Below are positions 1 through 9,162 of a stretch of 64,000 nucleotides of DNA, piece by piece. The position numbers and the translations under genes are program-made. This stretch comes from Phytoactinopolyspora halotolerans (GTDB taxonomy: Bacteria > Actinomycetota > Actinomycetes > Jiangellales > Jiangellaceae), in assembly GCF_010550675.1 (NCBI RefSeq), contig NZ_JAAGOA010000032.1, positions 1 to 64,000 of the forward strand. Direction: 5' to 3'. The first letter of the stretch is position 1. The number at the start of each line of letters is the position of its first letter. The notes under the pieces are model-generated. The model had not been told where the DNA came from. It saw nothing but the letters and a program-made list of their open reading frames with translations, and made no database searches.

Positions 1-1301
1 AAAACGGGCGGACGATGCCGGCCACCCTGGCCGGCATGGTCGAGGGGGCGATCTCGTATGAGCATGCCGTGGTGATCGCCAAGACCATGGCGAAGATCCC
101 CACCGACATCCCCGCCGACGACGCCGCGCGGGCGGAGGACGACCTGGCCGCGTTCGCCCGCGAGTACGACCCGGCCACGCTGCAGCGCCTGGCCGATCAC
201 CTGCTGCACGTGCTCACCAGTGACAGTCTGGAAGACCGCGACGAACGCGCCCAGCGCAAACGATCGCTACGCATCTGTGATCGGGGGGACGGCACCGTAC
301 GCATCACCGGCCTGCTCGGCACCGAGGCCGCGGCGATCGTGCGCAGCGCACTGGACCCGCTCGCCGCGCCCGAACCGGGCGAAGACGGCGAGAAAGACCA
401 GCGCACCGCGGACCAGCGCCTGGCCGATGCGCTGACCGAACTCGCCCGCCGCGCCCTGGCCACCGACACCCTGCCCACCCGCCACGGCCACCCCACCCAA
501 CTCCTCCTGCTCGCCAACCTGAACACCCTGCTCGACCACACCACCAGCCAGAACAACCACGGCAGCGACGGCGACGGCTGCGGCGACAGCGCCCACGCCG
601 ATCCCGACTCCACCGCTGGCGCTGGCGCTCACACCGACGCCGCCGGTGACGACGCCCACGGTGACGGTAACGGCGTCCACGTCGACAACGCTGACACGGA
701 CGCCGCCGCCGCCGGCGACGGCGCTGGCGGCGCTGTCGGCGCTGTCGGCGCTGGCGTTGGTAGGGAGGGTGGGGTGTTCACCGCGGGTGGCTGCCCGCAC
801 CCCGACACACCCCCGCGATGGCTCCAGGACACCTGGGCCCGACGCTTCGGCGTCGCCCCGGCCGAACTCACCCACGGCGGACCCATCTCCTCGGAATCAC
901 TACGCCGCCTGGCCTGCGACGCCGACATCACCACCGTCCTGGTCGACCAGCACGGCGTCCCCCTGCGCGTCGGACGCACCGAACGTCTGGTCACCCCCGG
1001 CATCTACACCGCCCTCATCGCCCGCGACCGCGGCTGCGCCTTCCCCGGCTGCACCCGACCCCCGGCCTGGACCCAAGCGCATCACATCGTCCATTGGGCC
1101 GACGGTGGCCCCACCGACCTGGAGAACCTCGTCCTGGTCTGCACGCACCACCACCGCGTCATCCACCACGGCGGCTGGCAAGTCCGCCTGGGCACCGACG
1201 GCCACCCCGAATTCCTCCCACCCCCGTGGGTGGACCCGGACCGCACACCCAGACGCAACACCCGACCCCGACACGACCACCAACCCCCACCCGACACATA
1301 G
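1..1301 (+). CDS. DUF222 / HNH endonuclease domain protein, 5' end outside window
   Basis: The reading frame is open from base 3 to the stop at 1301, and the residues before the first ATG (15) continue in frame, so the true start lies upstream. The N-terminal part is the helical DUF222 (13E12 repeat) region. The C-terminal part is an HNH nuclease domain: a zinc-ligand-like CAFPGC stretch, then AHHIVHW, then LVCTHHHRVIHHGGW. Between them, about residues 180-250, is a low-complexity linker rich in Gly, Asp, Ala and His, encoded by short GC-rich repeats. Such proteins are multicopy in many actinobacteria and their role is unsettled; nuclease activity is inferred from the HNH residues only. No neighbour gives a pathway. 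Confidence 0.85.
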   Translation, partial: NGRTMPATLAGMVEGAISYEHAVVIAKTMAKIPTDIPADDAARAEDDLAAFAREYDPATLQRLADHLLHVLTSDSLEDRDERAQRKRSLRICDRGDGTVRITGLLGTEAAAIVRSALDPLAAPEPGEDGEKDQRTADQRLADALTELARRALATDTLPTRHGHPTQLLLLANLNTLLDHTTSQNNHGSDGDGCGDSAHADPDSTAGAGAHTDAAGDDAHGDGNGVHVDNADTDAAAAGDGAGGAVGAVGAGVGREGGVFTAGGCPHPDTPPRWLQDTWARRFGVAPAELTHGGPISSESLRRLACDADITTVLVDQHGVPLRVGRTERLVTPGIYTALIARDRGCAFPGCTRPPAWTQAHHIVHWADGGPTDLENLVLVCTHHHRVIHHGGWQVRLGTDGHPEFLPPPWVDPDRTPRRNTRPRHDHQPPPDT

Positions 1302-1473
1302 CACCCACGCCACCCACCGACACCCAAACCTGACATCTGACACCTGACACGCACAACTGTCGGCGCCAGGTATCGGTGAGCAGCCAAAACCGGGCACCTC
1401 GCCAGCCCACACCACCACGATCCCCCGGTGCATCTCACGCCTGCGCCGGGGCCTCGTGCTGCCCTGCCGCTGC

Positions 1474-2565
1474 TCAGCTGCCTCGCAGCGGATCATCCGA
1501 GGGCGGTGCTGTGCTGTTACGAACGACGAGCCACGTCGGCACAAGCGTCGTTCCGCGCTCGTGCGAATCGGTCTGCACCTGACGGAGTGCACTCGCCACG
1601 CAACGTCGCCCGACCTCATCGAAATCCTGGTGCACCGTGGTGAGCGGCGGCATGTATGAGCCCGCCTCCGGGATATCGTCGAAACCGACGATGCTGACGT
1701 CGCGCGGCACGGCCCTGCCCTGCTCGTGCAAGGCGCGCTGCACCCCTAGCGCCATCTGGTCGTTCGCGACGAAGACAGCAGTACAGTCGCGTTCGGCCGC
1801 GACCCTGAGCCCCATCTCGTAGCCAGACTCCGCGGACCAGTCACCGTGCAGAACAGGCGGAACCTCCCGCCCGCTGCCCTTGAGCGTCGTCCGCCAACCA
1901 TCCGCGCGCCCCTGTGCGGCGAACGAATCCTCGGGGCCGGCCACATGCCAGACTGTTCGATGCCCCAGATCAAGGAGGTGCTGCACCGCTTGCCGCGCGC
2001 CCTCGGCTTGATCGGTGTCGACCACGCTGTACCGGTCACCGGCTTTGGAGTCGACCACCACAACCGGCGCGCCCGGCGGTAACGAGACGGTGGCCGCGTC
2101 CAGCAGGTGCACCTCCATGATGGCCACCACGGCGTCCACCGCCAGTTCGCCGAGCCTGGTGAACGCGCCACGCACACTGTCCTGGGTGGGGACCGCGACA
2201 GGAATCAGGGTAATCGCGTAGCCCTCCCGGGCCGCCGACGTGGCGATCGCATCAAGTGTCCGCATGTTGCCCGTCGTCGAGAGAGTGAACAGGATGACGC
2301 CGATCATGCGGAATCGGCCGCTCTTCAACGCCCGCGCCGCGCTGTTCGGCCGGTATCCCAGCTCGCGCATCGCCGTCAGCACCCGATCGCGGGTCGATTC
2401 GACGACGCCCGGGTAGCCGTTGGAGACCCGCGAAACCGTCTGCGGTGACACCCCGGCCACACGAGCGACGTCGGCCATCGACACCCGCCGCGGGCGCCCG
2501 CCGCTGCCGACCGCCCTGGTGTCCGGCGCGCCGTCAGCGTGCGTGTCCTCGGCCTCTGCACCCAT
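1474..2565 (-). CDS. LacI-family transcriptional repressor
   Basis: The N-terminal helix-turn-helix is typical of LacI (VSMADVARVAGVSPQTVSRV, then a hinge helix around NSAARALKSGR). It is followed by a periplasmic-binding-protein-like effector domain with late motifs VFVANDQMALG and VSIVGFDD. The open frame extends to 2670, but the ATG at 2565 has a GAGGAG nine bases upstream and gives a normal length of 363 residues, so I chose it. It is transcribed divergently from the sugar importer and beta-galactosidase at 2790-8298 and is their likely repressor. A perfect inverted repeat in the shared promoter region (2679-2729) is the likely operator. The inducer is unknown; a galactoside is inferred from the GH42 gene. 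Confidence 0.9.
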   Translation of the reverse strand: MGAEAEDTHADGAPDTRAVGSGGRPRRVSMADVARVAGVSPQTVSRVSNGYPGVVESTRDRVLTAMRELGYRPNSAARALKSGRFRMIGVILFTLSTTGNMRTLDAIATSAAREGYAITLIPVAVPTQDSVRGAFTRLGELAVDAVVAIMEVHLLDAATVSLPPGAPVVVVDSKAGDRYSVVDTDQAEGARQAVQHLLDLGHRTVWHVAGPEDSFAAQGRADGWRTTLKGSGREVPPVLHGDWSAESGYEMGLRVAAERDCTAVFVANDQMALGVQRALHEQGRAVPRDVSIVGFDDIPEAGSYMPPLTTVHQDFDEVGRRCVASALRQVQTDSHERGTTLVPTWLVVRNSTAPPSDDPLRGS

Positions 2566-2678
2566 CCACTTCATCTCCTCGTCGGTGCGCTGTCCCGCCT
2601 GGGAATGTAACGATTGTCGTCTTCCGGAAACCGACGGGTTGACGGGAAACACAGCTGGTGACAGCATCATCGTAATCC

Positions 2679-2729
2679 ATGGTTACGTAAACATCCGGCG
2701 TTTGGCCACCTCGATGTTTACGTAACCAT
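2679..2729. promoter_or_regulatory. Perfect 17-bp inverted repeat, probable LacI-type operator pair
   Basis: Arms at 2679-2695 and 2713-2729 are exact reverse complements separated by 17 bases. Each arm itself contains the 8-bp palindrome TTACGTAA with the central CG typical of LacI-family sites. The repeat lies between the divergent LacI gene and the first permease (start 2790). The centres of the two TTACGTAA boxes are 34 bp apart, about three helical turns, so two dimers could bind the same face. Binding itself is inferred. Confidence 0.8.
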
Positions 2730-2789
2730 CGCTCGTCGCCCAGCCGCACGCACTGCCGTCGGCCGCACCGCAAGGAGCAGAGAAGCTCA

Positions 2790-3719
2790 ATGACGACGCT
2801 GTCCTATACCTCTGGCACGCGGGACACTCCTGCAGTCCCGGCGGGTCGGAGAGCGCGCCGGCGCCAATGGACCGGCTGGGGCTTCATGGGGCCGTTCATG
2901 GCGGTCTTCACCCTCGTCTTCCTGGCGCCGATCGCCTACTCCATCTACCTGAGCCTGTTCCGTGACCAGATGGTCGGCGGAACCACGTTCGTCGGCCTGG
3001 AGAACTACGAGCGAGCCTTCAGCGACTCCCAGTTCTGGTCCGCCCTCGGCCGGGTCTCGCTCTTTCTCGCCGTCCAGGTTCCGATCATGCTGTTCATCGC
3101 GTTGCTGGTCGCGCTGGCGATCGACAGCGGCCGGCTGTACGGAAAGAGCTTCTTCCGGATCACGATCTTCCTGCCCTATGCCGTGCCGGCCGTGGTCGCG
3201 ACGCTCATGTGGGGCTTCATGTACGGGACCCGTTTCGGACTCGTCGGCAATATCAACGACGCCCTCGGCGTCGCGCTGCCCAACCCACTCTCCCCCGACC
3301 TCATCCTCGCGTCGATCGGCAACATCGTCACCTGGGAGTTCGTCGGCTACAACATGCTGATCTTCTACGCCGCCCTGCGGGTGATCCCGCATGAGCTCTA
3401 CGAGGCGGCCGAGATCGACGGCGCCAGCCAGTTCCGCGTCATCACCGCGATCAAACTGCCCGCCATCCGCGGAGCGCTCGTCATCGCCACGATCTTCTCG
3501 ATCATCGGCAGCTTCCAGTTGTTCAACGAGCCCAGCATTCTTCAGAGCCTCGCACCCAACGCGATCACCACCTACTTCACGCCGAATTTGTACGCCTTCT
3601 CGTTGTCCTTCTCCGGTCAGCAGCACAACTACGCCGCCACCGTGGCGATCATCATGGGGCTGATCACGATGGTGATCGCCTACCTCGTCCAGATCCGCGG
3701 CATGCGGAAGGCGGTGTGA
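2790..3719 (+). CDS. Sugar ABC transporter permease (MalF/LacF type)
   Basis: Inner-membrane subunit of a carbohydrate importer. The protein of 309 residues has a basic N-terminus and about six hydrophobic segments, starting GFMGPFMAVFTLVFLAPIAYS. The cytoplasmic EAA loop (YEAAEIDGASQFRVITAIKLP region) contacts the ATPase. The ATG is preceded by AAGGAG. It is the first gene of a run with a second permease and a binding lipoprotein. No ATPase gene is present nearby, so a shared MsiK-like ATPase encoded elsewhere is expected, as is common for actinobacterial CUT1 importers. Confidence 0.92.
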   Translation: MTTLSYTSGTRDTPAVPAGRRARRRQWTGWGFMGPFMAVFTLVFLAPIAYSIYLSLFRDQMVGGTTFVGLENYERAFSDSQFWSALGRVSLFLAVQVPIMLFIALLVALAIDSGRLYGKSFFRITIFLPYAVPAVVATLMWGFMYGTRFGLVGNINDALGVALPNPLSPDLILASIGNIVTWEFVGYNMLIFYAALRVIPHELYEAAEIDGASQFRVITAIKLPAIRGALVIATIFSIIGSFQLFNEPSILQSLAPNAITTYFTPNLYAFSLSFSGQQHNYAATVAIIMGLITMVIAYLVQIRGMRKAV

Positions 3720-3723
3720 GACC

Positions 3724-4668
3724 GTGACGACTCCAGCACCGAACCCCGCACCGGCGACGTCGCGACGCCCACAGGTCACCCTCTCGTCTGCTCGGCGACG
3801 CCCGCGCAAGCTCCACACCGTCGAACGTCCGCGCCGCAGCCCGCTGCTGACCGGCCTCACCGGCCTGGTCCTCGTCTACAGCTTGGTGCCGCTGCTCTGG
3901 CTGTTCATCAACGCCACCAAAACCCAGGAAGGGCTCTTCGACTCGTTCGGCCTGTGGTTCCACGGCGACGTCGCGATCTGGGACAACATCGTCGACACGC
4001 TCACCTACGACGACGGCATCTTCACGCGCTGGCTGGTCAACACGCTGATCTACGTGCTGCTCGGCGCCGGCGGAGCCACATTCCTCGCCGTGCTCGGAGG
4101 ATACGCGCTGGCCACGTTCGATTTCCCCGGCAAGCGCGCCGTCTTCGCGATCGTCATCGGAGCGGTCGCGGTGCCCGGTACGGCGTTGGCCGTACCCACG
4201 TTCCTGATGTTCAGCGAGGTCGGACTCACCAACACCCCGTGGGCAGTGATCATCCCGTCGTTGATCTCACCGTTCGGTCTCTACCTGATGTGGGTGTTCT
4301 CGTCGGAGGCCATCCCGTCCGAGCTGCTGGAAGCGGCCCGGGTGGACGGGTCCGGGGAGTTCAGCACGTTCTTCCGGGTCAGCCTGCCGTTGCTGGCACC
4401 CGGCATCGTCACAGTACTGCTGTTCACCATGGTCGCCACCTGGAACAACTACTTCCTGCCGCTGATCATGCTGCGGAACCCGGACTGGTACCCGCTGACG
4501 CTGGGCCTGAACGCGTGGAACTCGCAGGCCTCGACCGCCGGCGGTGAAGCGATCTTCAACCTCGTCATCACCGGCTCGCTGCTGACGATCGTGCCGTTGA
4601 TCGTGGCGTTCCTGCTGCTCCAGCGGTACTGGCAATCGGGTCTGGCCGCCGGCAGCGTCAAACAATGA
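3724..4668 (+). CDS. Sugar ABC transporter permease (MalG type)
   Basis: Second membrane subunit of the same importer, 314 residues, GTG start four bases after the preceding stop, so translation is probably coupled. A Pro/Arg-rich N-terminal tail of about 38 residues comes before the first transmembrane helix. The EAA loop reads LLEAARVDGSGEFSTFFRV, and the end is polar after LLLQRYWQSG, as usual for MalG-like proteins. With the gene before it, it would form the heterodimeric pore. Substrate is inferred from the downstream beta-galactosidase and is not visible in this protein. Confidence 0.92.
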   Translation: MTTPAPNPAPATSRRPQVTLSSARRRPRKLHTVERPRRSPLLTGLTGLVLVYSLVPLLWLFINATKTQEGLFDSFGLWFHGDVAIWDNIVDTLTYDDGIFTRWLVNTLIYVLLGAGGATFLAVLGGYALATFDFPGKRAVFAIVIGAVAVPGTALAVPTFLMFSEVGLTNTPWAVIIPSLISPFGLYLMWVFSSEAIPSELLEAARVDGSGEFSTFFRVSLPLLAPGIVTVLLFTMVATWNNYFLPLIMLRNPDWYPLTLGLNAWNSQASTAGGEAIFNLVITGSLLTIVPLIVAFLLLQRYWQSGLAAGSVKQ

Positions 4669-4720
4669 CCCACACGTCCCACACTCCCCGCACGTCGACA
4701 ACGATGTAGGAGGAATACCC

Positions 4721-6100
4721 ATGTCCATATCGCTCGATCACACCCGCACATCCAGGGATGCGCGGCCGTCCCGCCGCAACAAGCTGGGCGGTGCACTTGC
4801 GCTCACCGGCGCGCTGACGCTCGTCCTCGCCGCGTGTGGCTCGGACGACGATTCCGATTCCGGCGAAGGCTCGGACGCCGTGGACCTGGAGTCCGTGCTG
4901 GAGGAGGGCGGCAGCCTAACGGTCTGGGCCTGGGAGCCCACCCTTGAACAGGTCGTCGAGGATTTCGAAGCCGAGTATCCCGAGGTCGACGTCGACCTGG
5001 CCAACGTCGGAACGGGCGACGAGCACTACACCGCGCTGAACAACGCCATCTCGGCAGGCTCCGGGGTCCCGGACGTCGCACAGATCGAGTACTTCGCCCT
5101 GCCCGAGTACGCGCTGCAAGAGTCCGTCACGGACCTCCGTGAGTTCGGCGCCGAAGAGCTCGACGGCACCTACACGCCCGGTCCCTGGGGCTCGGTCCAC
5201 CAGGGCGAGGCGATCTACGGTCTGCCGATGGACTCCGGTCCGATGGCGCTGTTCTACAACCAAGAAGTGTTCGACACCCACGGCGTCGACGTGCCCACCA
5301 CCTGGGATGAGTTCGTCGACGCGGCGCGCGCCCTGCAGGCCGCCGACCCCGACGTCTACATCGCCAGCGACACCGGCGACGCCGGGTTCACCACCAGCAT
5401 TCTCTGGCAGGCCGGTGCCCAGCCCTACCAGGTCGACGGCACCGATCTCACCATCGACTTCGGTAGCGCGGAGGTCACCCGGTATGCCGAGACATGGCAG
5501 CAGCTGATCGACGAGGGCCTGGTCGCCGAGATCAGCGGCTGGACCGATGAGTGGTACCAGGGTCTGGCCGACGGCACCATCGCGACCCTGGCCACCGGCG
5601 CCTGGATGCCGGCGAACTTCGAATCCGGCGTCTCGGCCGCGTCCGGTGACTGGCGAGTCGCCCCGTTGCCACAGTGGGACGAAGGAGCATCGGCGAGCGC
5701 CGAGAACGGCGGCAGCTCGCTCGCCGTCCCCGAGGCGAGCGGAAACAAGGAGCTGGCCTACGCGTTCATCGAGTACGCCAACGCGGGCGACGGCGTGCAG
5801 ACCCGGATCGACCAAGGCGCGTTCCCAGCCACGTCGGAGCACCTGGAGTCCGAGGAGTTCCTGAACACCGAGTTCGAGTACTTCGGCGGTCAGCAGGCCA
5901 ATCAGATCTTCGCCGAGTCGGCGGCGAACGTGGTCGAGGGCTGGTCTTATCTGCCGTTCCAGGTCTACGCGAACTCGATCTTCAACGACACGGTCGGGCA
6001 GGCCTATGTCTCCGGCACATCCCTGCTCGAAGGACTGCAGGCTTGGCAGGACGCCACCGTCACCTACGGCACGGACCAGGGATTCACGGTCAACCAATAG
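4721..6100 (+). CDS. Extracellular sugar-binding lipoprotein (family 1)
   Basis: Captures the sugar outside the membrane and delivers it to the permease pair. The start ATG has a strong GGAGGAA leader. The signal peptide ends in a lipobox with Cys39 (LVLAACGS), followed by an acidic Asp/Ser/Glu linker and a 400-residue binding domain. Family-1 features include the first strand LTVWAWEPT and the segment IYGLPMDSGPMALFYNQEVF. Trp- and Tyr-rich stretches such as WTDEWYQG are usual for sugar stacking. It sits third in the operon, directly before the GH42 gene, which suggests a beta-galactoside oligosaccharide ligand. Confidence 0.93.
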   Translation: MSISLDHTRTSRDARPSRRNKLGGALALTGALTLVLAACGSDDDSDSGEGSDAVDLESVLEEGGSLTVWAWEPTLEQVVEDFEAEYPEVDVDLANVGTGDEHYTALNNAISAGSGVPDVAQIEYFALPEYALQESVTDLREFGAEELDGTYTPGPWGSVHQGEAIYGLPMDSGPMALFYNQEVFDTHGVDVPTTWDEFVDAARALQAADPDVYIASDTGDAGFTTSILWQAGAQPYQVDGTDLTIDFGSAEVTRYAETWQQLIDEGLVAEISGWTDEWYQGLADGTIATLATGAWMPANFESGVSAASGDWRVAPLPQWDEGASASAENGGSSLAVPEASGNKELAYAFIEYANAGDGVQTRIDQGAFPATSEHLESEEFLNTEFEYFGGQQANQIFAESAANVVEGWSYLPFQVYANSIFNDTVGQAYVSGTSLLEGLQAWQDATVTYGTDQGFTVNQ

Positions 6101-6133
6101 CCGACGACGGTAAGGGCCAGGCCCCGAGCCGAG

Positions 6134-6184
6134 GGCAGCACCAGCCGACGGGCAGCACCAGCCGACGGGCAATACGAGCCGACG
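6134..6184 (+). repeat. Three 17-bp tandem repeats
   Basis: The unit GGCAGCACCAGCCGACG occurs twice exactly (6134-6150, 6151-6167) and once with three changes (6168-6184). It fills part of the gap between the binding protein and GH42 genes, upstream of the GH42 ribosome site. No stem is evident; it looks like replication slippage. Confidence 0.85.
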
Positions 6185-6216
6185 GCCGGCACGAGAGCAC
6201 AGAGGAGCACACATCG

Positions 6217-8298
6217 ATGACCGAGACGAGCACGCCACGCTGGCTGAGGTGGCCGGACGGGCCGTCCCATCCACGGATCGGCTTCGGCGCGGACTACAAC
6301 CCCGATCAGTGGTCACGCGAGGTCTGGGACGAGGACGTCCGGCTGATGCGGCAGGCAGGGGTCAACATCGTCTCGCTTGCGATCTTCTCCTGGGCGCGGA
6401 TTCAGCCCACCGAAGACAGTTGGGACTTCGCCTGGCTGGATGAGGTGATCGATCTGTTGCACGCGAACGGCATCGCGGTGGACCTGGCCACCGCCACCGC
6501 GTCGCCGCCGCCGTGGCTGTCCCGGCGGCATCCCGAGATCCTGCCGGTCACGCACCGCGGCGAGACGCTGTGGCCGGGCGGCCGGCAGCACTGGCGCCCG
6601 ACGTCGCCGGTCTTCCGGGAGTATGCCCTGCGCCTGGTGACCGCGCTCGCCGAGCGGTATGCCGAGCACCCGGCGATCGCCGCCTGGCACGTCAACAACG
6701 AACTGGGCTGCCACAACGTCTACGACTACTCCGACGACGCAGCGCGCGCCTTCCGCGGCTGGCTGCGCGACCGCTACCGGAGCCTGGACGCGCTGAACCA
6801 CGCGTGGGGTACGGCGTTCTGGTCGCAGCGGTACTCCGACTGGGAGGAGATCCTACCGCCTCGCCAGGGCGCCGCCCAGTCGAACCCCACGCAGCAGCTG
6901 GACTTCACCCGGTTCTCCTCCGATGCGCTCAAAGACTACCTGCGCGCCGAGCGGGAGATCCTGCGACGCATCACGCCGGGCATCCCGGTGACCACCAATT
7001 TCATGGTGATGTCCGGCACCAAGCCGATGGACTACGCGAGCTGGGCGGACGAGGTGGACTTCGTCTCCAACGACCACTACATCGTTCCGCGCGAGCAGAG
7101 CTTCGACGAGCTATCCTTCTCCGCCAACCTGACCAGCAACATCGCGGGTGGCCGGCCATGGTTCCTGATGGAGCACTCCACCAGCGCCGTGAACTGGCAA
7201 CCGGTGAACCTGCCGAAGAAGCCAGGCCAGATGATCCGGGACTCGCTCACCCACGTCGCGCACGGCGCCGACGCCGTCTGCTTCTTCCAGTGGCGACAGT
7301 CCGCGGCCGGCGCGGAGAAGTACCACTCGGCGATGGTCCCGCACGCCGGCGAGGACTCCGCCGTCTACCGCTCGGTCACCGAGCTCGGACGCACGTTGGA
7401 GGCTCTCGCGCCCGTCGTCGGCTCCGAACGCAAGGCGTCCCCGGTGGCCATCCTGTTCGACTGGGACTCCTGGTGGGCCAGCGAACAAGACTCACACCCC
7501 ACCGAGCAGCTGCGTTATCACCAGGAAGCGCTGGACTGGTACTCCGCGCTGCTCGCCCTCGGTGTGCGGGCCGACGTCGTGCCCACCGGCCGGGACCTCT
7601 CCGGCTACGACCTGGTCGTCGCCCCGATCCTGCACGTCATGCCGGAGTCGCTGGCGCAGCGGCTGATCCGCTACGTCGACGGCGGCGGGCATCTGGTCAC
7701 CACCTACTTCTCCGGCATCGTGGACGAGAACGACCACGCCTGGCTGGGCGGCTATCCCGGCCCGCTCCGCGATCTGCTGGGGGTACGGATCGAGGAGTTC
7801 GCGCCACTGCTGCCGGACGAGACCGTGGCCCTAGGCACCGGCGCGAGCGGGTCGACGTGGACGGAGCGGGTGGAGGTGCGCGATCCGGCGACGAAGGTCC
7901 TCGCGTCGTATGCGTCGGGCGACCACGCCGGGTGGCCCGCGCTCACCCGACGCGCCGTCGGACCCGGTTCCGCGACCTACGTCTCGACCAGGCTCGGCGC
8001 CGCCGGCATCCGGCCCCTCCTCTCCGAGCTGCTTGCTTCCGCGGGCGTCAGCAGCGAACTCACCCGCGACGTGGCCGGGCGAGTCGAGTTGGTCATCCGC
8101 ACGGACGGCGCCGAGGAGTTCTGGTTCCTGATCAACCGCACCACCGAGACAGTGCGCGTCACCGGCGTGGCCGGCGGCGTCGTCGCCAGCCCGAACGCGG
8201 CCGCGGACGACGGCTCGGACACGGTCACACTCGAACCGCACGGCGTCGTCGTCATCAGGCGCCCGGTGTCCGATACGCGCGGGGAGAGTACCGGCTGA
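6217..8298 (+). CDS. GH42 beta-galactosidase
   Basis: Hydrolyses terminal beta-D-galactosyl residues. The frame is open further upstream, but the ATG at 6217 with GAGGAG before it starts the family N-terminus (FGADYNPDQWS) and gives 693 residues, normal for GH42. The TIM barrel carries the acid/base glutamate in HVNNELGC (Glu162) and the nucleophile in FLMEHSTSAVNW (Glu319). A trimerisation-like domain (PVAILFDWDSWWA) and a small C-terminal beta domain follow. There is no signal peptide, so it acts in the cytoplasm on sugars brought in by the importer upstream, under the LacI regulator at 1474. Confidence 0.95.
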   Translation: MTETSTPRWLRWPDGPSHPRIGFGADYNPDQWSREVWDEDVRLMRQAGVNIVSLAIFSWARIQPTEDSWDFAWLDEVIDLLHANGIAVDLATATASPPPWLSRRHPEILPVTHRGETLWPGGRQHWRPTSPVFREYALRLVTALAERYAEHPAIAAWHVNNELGCHNVYDYSDDAARAFRGWLRDRYRSLDALNHAWGTAFWSQRYSDWEEILPPRQGAAQSNPTQQLDFTRFSSDALKDYLRAEREILRRITPGIPVTTNFMVMSGTKPMDYASWADEVDFVSNDHYIVPREQSFDELSFSANLTSNIAGGRPWFLMEHSTSAVNWQPVNLPKKPGQMIRDSLTHVAHGADAVCFFQWRQSAAGAEKYHSAMVPHAGEDSAVYRSVTELGRTLEALAPVVGSERKASPVAILFDWDSWWASEQDSHPTEQLRYHQEALDWYSALLALGVRADVVPTGRDLSGYDLVVAPILHVMPESLAQRLIRYVDGGGHLVTTYFSGIVDENDHAWLGGYPGPLRDLLGVRIEEFAPLLPDETVALGTGASGSTWTERVEVRDPATKVLASYASGDHAGWPALTRRAVGPGSATYVSTRLGAAGIRPLLSELLASAGVSSELTRDVAGRVELVIRTDGAEEFWFLINRTTETVRVTGVAGGVVASPNAAADDGSDTVTLEPHGVVVIRRPVSDTRGESTG

Positions 8299-8403
8299 AC
8301 GCATCAGTGCCTTGCGCAAGACGAAACGGCGTTGCCAGACCGTCACCGGAGCATGCGAGGCTGACAGCACAACCACGCAAACGGATGGCGGTGCGAAGAA
8401 GAC

Positions 8404-9162
8404 GTGAACGAACAGGCGAGTGGACGCTGGTCGGCTGACGAGTCCGGCGGTGACGACTGCCGGGTGGCCCGGCTGATCCTGGTCAGGCATGGCGAATCCG
8501 AATGGAACGCCGAAGGGCGCATCCAGGGTCAGGGTGGCACCGGGTTATCCGCGCGCGGCGAGGCGCAAGCCGTCGAGGTCGCGGAGCACTTGGCCGTGAC
8601 CTACCCGGACCCGCATCTGGTCGTCAGCAGTGACCAGGAGCGCGTCGTCCAGACGTCCCAGCCGTATCTGTCCAGGACGGGTCGGACTGCCGAGTTCGAC
8701 AAGCGGCTGCGCGAGATCGACAGCGGCGTCTGGACCGGACTGCTGACCACAGAGGTCGCCGAGCGCTACCCGGATCAGATCGCCGCTGTCCGCCGGGGCG
8801 AGGACATCGCCCGCGGTGGAGGAGAGAATTTCGCCGCGATGCGCAGCCGTGTGGCGGAGGCCCTGCACGATCTGGCGCGGCTCGCCCGCACGCACGTCGG
8901 CCCCGGCGAGACGATGACGGCGATCGTGTTCACCCATGGCGGGCCGATCCGCGTCGCCGTCGCCGACGCGCTCGGGCTCCCGCCGAACGGCCACCGCCTG
9001 CTCGACCCGCCGCGGAATTGCTCGGTCACGATCCTCAACGCCGATGTCGGGAACCTCGACGACGAGACCGGCCGGTTCCGGCTGGAGGGCTACAACAGCA
9101 CCGGGTTCATCGTGACCCCCTCGGGCAAGACCAGTTACGACGCCGTCGGGGAACGGCGATGA
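8404..9162 (+). CDS. Histidine phosphatase family protein
   Basis: Phosphoglycerate-mutase-like phosphatase fold of 252 residues. The catalytic signature LVRHGESEWN places the phosphorylated histidine at about residue 29, and the second-half motif VFTHGGPIRVAVADAL supplies the other active-site His. GTG start at 8404; the leader is weak (GAAGA). The stop overlaps the next gene by ATGA, so the two are probably co-translated. The substrate is unknown; a sugar phosphate is possible given the operon context, but family members range from phosphoglycerate to alpha-ribazole phosphate. Confidence 0.88.
   Translation: MNEQASGRWSADESGGDDCRVARLILVRHGESEWNAEGRIQGQGGTGLSARGEAQAVEVAEHLAVTYPDPHLVVSSDQERVVQTSQPYLSRTGRTAEFDKRLREIDSGVWTGLLTTEVAERYPDQIAAVRRGEDIARGGGENFAAMRSRVAEALHDLARLARTHVGPGETMTAIVFTHGGPIRVAVADALGLPPNGHRLLDPPRNCSVTILNADVGNLDDETGRFRLEGYNSTGFIVTPSGKTSYDAVGERR

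Noticed and set aside
1302-1473. CACC-rich stretch after the HNH gene as a terminator or small RNA
   Set aside because: Only short ACACCC/GACACC-type strings; no stable stem or promoter is visible.
4916-6316. Minus-strand frame opposite the first binding-protein gene
   Set aside because: No leader and shadow composition; no homologous motif recognised.
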